From Amphimedon queenslandica (Eukaryota; Porifera; Demospongiae; Haplosclerida; Niphatidae), in NCBI RefSeq assembly GCF_000090795.2, contig NW_003547203.1, positions 1 to 22,887 of the forward strand: 22,887 bases of DNA, written 5' to 3'. Position 1 is the stretch's first letter; each line of letters starts with the position of its first letter. The position numbers and the translations under genes are program-made. Shown here piece after piece: positions 20,590 through 22,887 of the stretch. A model generated the notes under the pieces. It saw only the letters and a program-made list of their open reading frames with translations, was not told the origin of the DNA and ran no database searches.

Positions 20590-20957
20590 TTATCTTATAG
20601 GCTAGTGATAAAGAAGACAGGATAACAAAAGTGATAGCAAGATAATTGGTTAGTGTGTGTGGTAAAAATCTCTTAATTATAATCAAATGTATTATAGGTT
20701 TCTAGTGTTGTCACTACAGACAATAAAGACTCAATGGTCAATCCAAATGAGGTATTGCCTTTTGTAAATGATTAATTTATACTCAGGTACTTTTTCCACT
20801 GGAAGATAATTTGCCTTTATTGAACACAATACTAACAGATGGCAATGATGAACAAATTATTACAATATCAAATTTATCAATATACTAACTAGTAAAGAAG
20901 TGTTGAATGTAATAAAGGATAAAGTCAATGCTTTTAAAATCTCTTAAATAGTATATT
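20586..20957 (+). pseudogene. Broken copy of HSPBAP1 exons 3-5
   Basis: This parallels 9934-10325 including both introns, so it arose by DNA duplication. The exon 3 copy (starting 20601) contains an in-frame TAA before its donor. The exon 5 copy (starting about 20788) has lost a base in the ISDFINIL segment, which shifts the frame to a stop. The splice sites themselves remain. Exons 1-2, with the JmjC domain, are absent. Confidence 0.88.
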
Positions 20958-21479
20958 AGGCTTGTCATAATATTTCGTAACACTATGCATGTAATTATAA
21001 TAATCCTTGACTTTGAGAACAATCAACTAAATGATGTGGATCATGTAGCATCAGCAACAACATGATCAGGCAACTCAAAATCACTGGAATCATCTTTAAC
21101 CTCTTACATGTCAATAAGTGATTTTATACTGTATTATGTTCATCAGATGCTGTGAAAGATTGAAAACAGATGAAAGCAGTGAGTATTCACTGAATTTTGA
21201 GATGAGGTTGGTTGTATGTTCAGTAAGCTTATCAGCTATCACAGAGACATTATTGAATGCTACACAAATTATTGAAAATCTAAGAGTATTTTATAATCAA
21301 ATAAGGGATACAGCAATTAAGTACTTATGCATTAGGATCACACAATATCATATACTGGTATACAGCACTACTACATTTAACTTATTAAAATCTAAAAATG
21401 TTACACCTCATGCAACAATGTAAATAAGTCCACATTACATTACAAGCAGCTAGAGTTAGATATATCTACAAGTTTAGCA
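20958..21479. other. Intergenic gap
   Basis: A 101-codon plus-strand frame at 21118-21423 has no recognised domain and no homologue I know. It is more likely chance in AT-rich DNA. It would include the 3' UTR of the minus-strand LRR gene. Confidence 0.4.
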
Positions 21480-22887
21480 TTAAAATTTTACTACTGGTAG
21501 TTGTTTATGTGTTCTGTGTTTATCAATCAAAGTCTTTTTTTCATTTGTAAGAGTATTCCAAAGGAGTGGATGAGTACTAATTTCAATGTATTCAAGTGAG
21601 AGATGACCAAAAATAGCTTCATATAGAAGTTGTACGTTAGGCTGAAATGCATGATATTCATCATATGTATATTCACATTTTATACTCAGTAGCTTGATGA
21701 ATTTATGTAACTGTAGCATTCTAGTAACAGCTGGTAAAAGTAATGATGCCATCGTTTCTTTCTTGTCTTTCCGACTATAGTTACAGTATGACTCATCTAA
21801 TTTAAAGTTCAATTTAATTTCTGTGAGATCATTCTTTTTTGAGATCACATCAATGAATGTGTCTATCATTTTATTCAGTGGAATTGATACACTAAACTGT
21901 TGTAGACTGGTATTGTCTCTGAGACCAGTTGCTACAAAGGTCAAAAACAAACTAGGAATTTCAATATACTTTTTGCCTTTAATTTCAAGGTATTTCAGTG
22001 TTTGGTTTTGAGTTAGCATTTTTTGTAGACTAGTACCCATACTGCTGCTATATACTCTCTCCTCCTTTATTTTTGCCCTTAGATTTTTAAGTGTAGTATT
22101 GGTTTGTAGAATAGAAAATAGTTCAATAGCATTCTCAGCTGTGTCTAGTGGTAAAGTAAGTGTATGTAGACTGGGATGAGAGAGAAATGGATTTGGTAGA
22201 TCTATGTTTGATTCACGTAGTGTCAGACAGTGTAATCCACTGATATGTTGAAGGAGCGAAGTTGTAGTAATCCATCCTTCTACATTCAGCTCTAGAGCAG
22301 TCAGTGGCATGTTCACCTCTACTAAATCCAATGATGATGGTATGAACTTATCAGGTATGTAGATTGAAAGAGCTTGTAATGTGTTGTTGCCTTTTAGAAA
22401 CTGCTCTATTGGTTTATCAGCTAGGTATAAAGGAGGAGGAGGAGGAGAAGCACCATAATAAGCATCAAGATGGATACATAGTGTTAATGATGTCATTTTT
22501 TTATTTCTTGTTACTCCTCTAACTACACTCATAATAGTACATGATATTTCCACATCTCCATTATACTCAATTTTCATTTCTTGTAGTGTTAAATTTATTT
22601 CTATGCATTTCTCAAGTTCAGTGTCTGTGTAGTATGTATTGTCATTGAAGCTCGGTATAGTAGGATGGTTCATTATTAAGTGCAATATCTTCAACTGAGA
22701 AAGACTGAGAAACTGTAACAATACCTGTGATGGAAAGTATTGACCTCTATCTAATTCACAATAGCACTCCTGAATACTGTATAAAAGTGATGGTTTTAGC
22801 AATTTTTGTATTAATTCATCAGTGGGTTTACGCAAAAATACCTCCATTCTCTTACACTGGGCTTCTAGTGAGTTGGTTAGTCCAGCA
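21480..22887 (-). CDS. Leucine-rich repeat protein, 5' part outside the window
   Basis: The frame is open from the stop at 21480 to the window edge. An ATG at 22847 has a good context (AGAATGG) and would give 455 residues, but 13 more codons upstream are open, so this may be the last exon of a longer gene. The visible part is made of irregular ribonuclease-inhibitor-like LRRs spaced ~25-30 residues (LTALELNVEG, LHCLTLRESNIDLP, LKYLEIKGKKYIEIP, LTEIKLNFKL). No NACHT, Death or membrane segment is in view. In sponges such LRRs often terminate NLR-like receptors; that is one possibility only. A GGA run encodes four to five prolines near residue 135 in the minus-strand reading. Confidence 0.7.
   Translation of the reverse strand, partial: AGLTNSLEAQCKRMEVFLRKPTDELIQKLLKPSLLYSIQECYCELDRGQYFPSQVLLQFLSLSQLKILHLIMNHPTIPSFNDNTYYTDTELEKCIEINLTLQEMKIEYNGDVEISCTIMSVVRGVTRNKKMTSLTLCIHLDAYYGASPPPPPLYLADKPIEQFLKGNNTLQALSIYIPDKFIPSSLDLVEVNMPLTALELNVEGWITTTSLLQHISGLHCLTLRESNIDLPNPFLSHPSLHTLTLPLDTAENAIELFSILQTNTTLKNLRAKIKEERVYSSSMGTSLQKMLTQNQTLKYLEIKGKKYIEIPSLFLTFVATGLRDNTSLQQFSVSIPLNKMIDTFIDVISKKNDLTEIKLNFKLDESYCNYSRKDKKETMASLLLPAVTRMLQLHKFIKLLSIKCEYTYDEYHAFQPNVQLLYEAIFGHLSLEYIEISTHPLLWNTLTNEKKTLIDKHRTHKQLPVVKF

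Noticed and set aside
21118..21423. 101-codon plus-strand frame
   Set aside because: No domain or splice context; likely chance, although transcript data could change this.
1..22887. tRNA, rRNA or CRISPR features
   Set aside because: No cloverleaf with A/B boxes, rRNA core or spaced direct repeats was seen on either strand by eye; short or diverged RNA genes could be missed.

Overview
The window is AT-rich animal DNA with intron-split genes. Its gene content and texture fit a demosponge; an Amphimedon-like genome is my best guess. The reasons are very short introns (many 40-80 nt), a Death-domain/leucine-rich-repeat gene, an intronless TRIM-NHL gene, an astacin-SRCR protein, and many small foldback elements. 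The species call is inference. No RNA gene, CRISPR array or prokaryotic signal was seen. I joined exons by hand using GT/AG sites and reading-frame continuity.

Layout. 1-2049: noncoding, with a decayed copy (838-1255) of the last exon and intron of TRAF3IP1. 2050-4154 (+): six-exon Death domain / coiled coil / LRR gene, with a pogo-like MITE in one intron. 5044-8878 (-): complete 13-exon TRAF3IP1 (IFT54), a ciliary transport gene. 8879-8979: a 101-bp shared promoter containing an RFX X-box. 8980-10314 (+): five-exon HSPBAP1-type JmjC gene. 10626-12667 (-): TRIM-NHL gene with one apparent single-base frameshift. 13011-13434: decayed pieces of the HSPBAP1 3' end and of a membrane-protein gene. 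13812-16386 (-): ten-exon secreted astacin metalloprotease with an acidic repeat region and two SRCR domains. 16387-19761: about 3.4 kb of repeat-rich noncoding DNA. 19981-20589 (-): truncated multi-pass membrane protein fragment, directly joined to a broken copy of HSPBAP1 exons 3-5 (20586-20957). 21480-22887 (-): LRR protein running off the window.

Functional picture. TRAF3IP1 and HSPBAP1 form a head-to-head pair whose shared promoter has an X-box, the signature of ciliary genes. The Death-LRR, TRIM-NHL, SRCR-astacin and terminal LRR genes resemble the innate-recognition and extracellular-matrix repertoire that is expanded in sponges; that grouping is inference. The most unusual feature is local shuffling. 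The 3' ends of both genes of the head-to-head pair, and of the membrane-protein gene, exist as extra broken copies with introns or flanks retained. This points to DNA-level segmental duplication, not retroposition.
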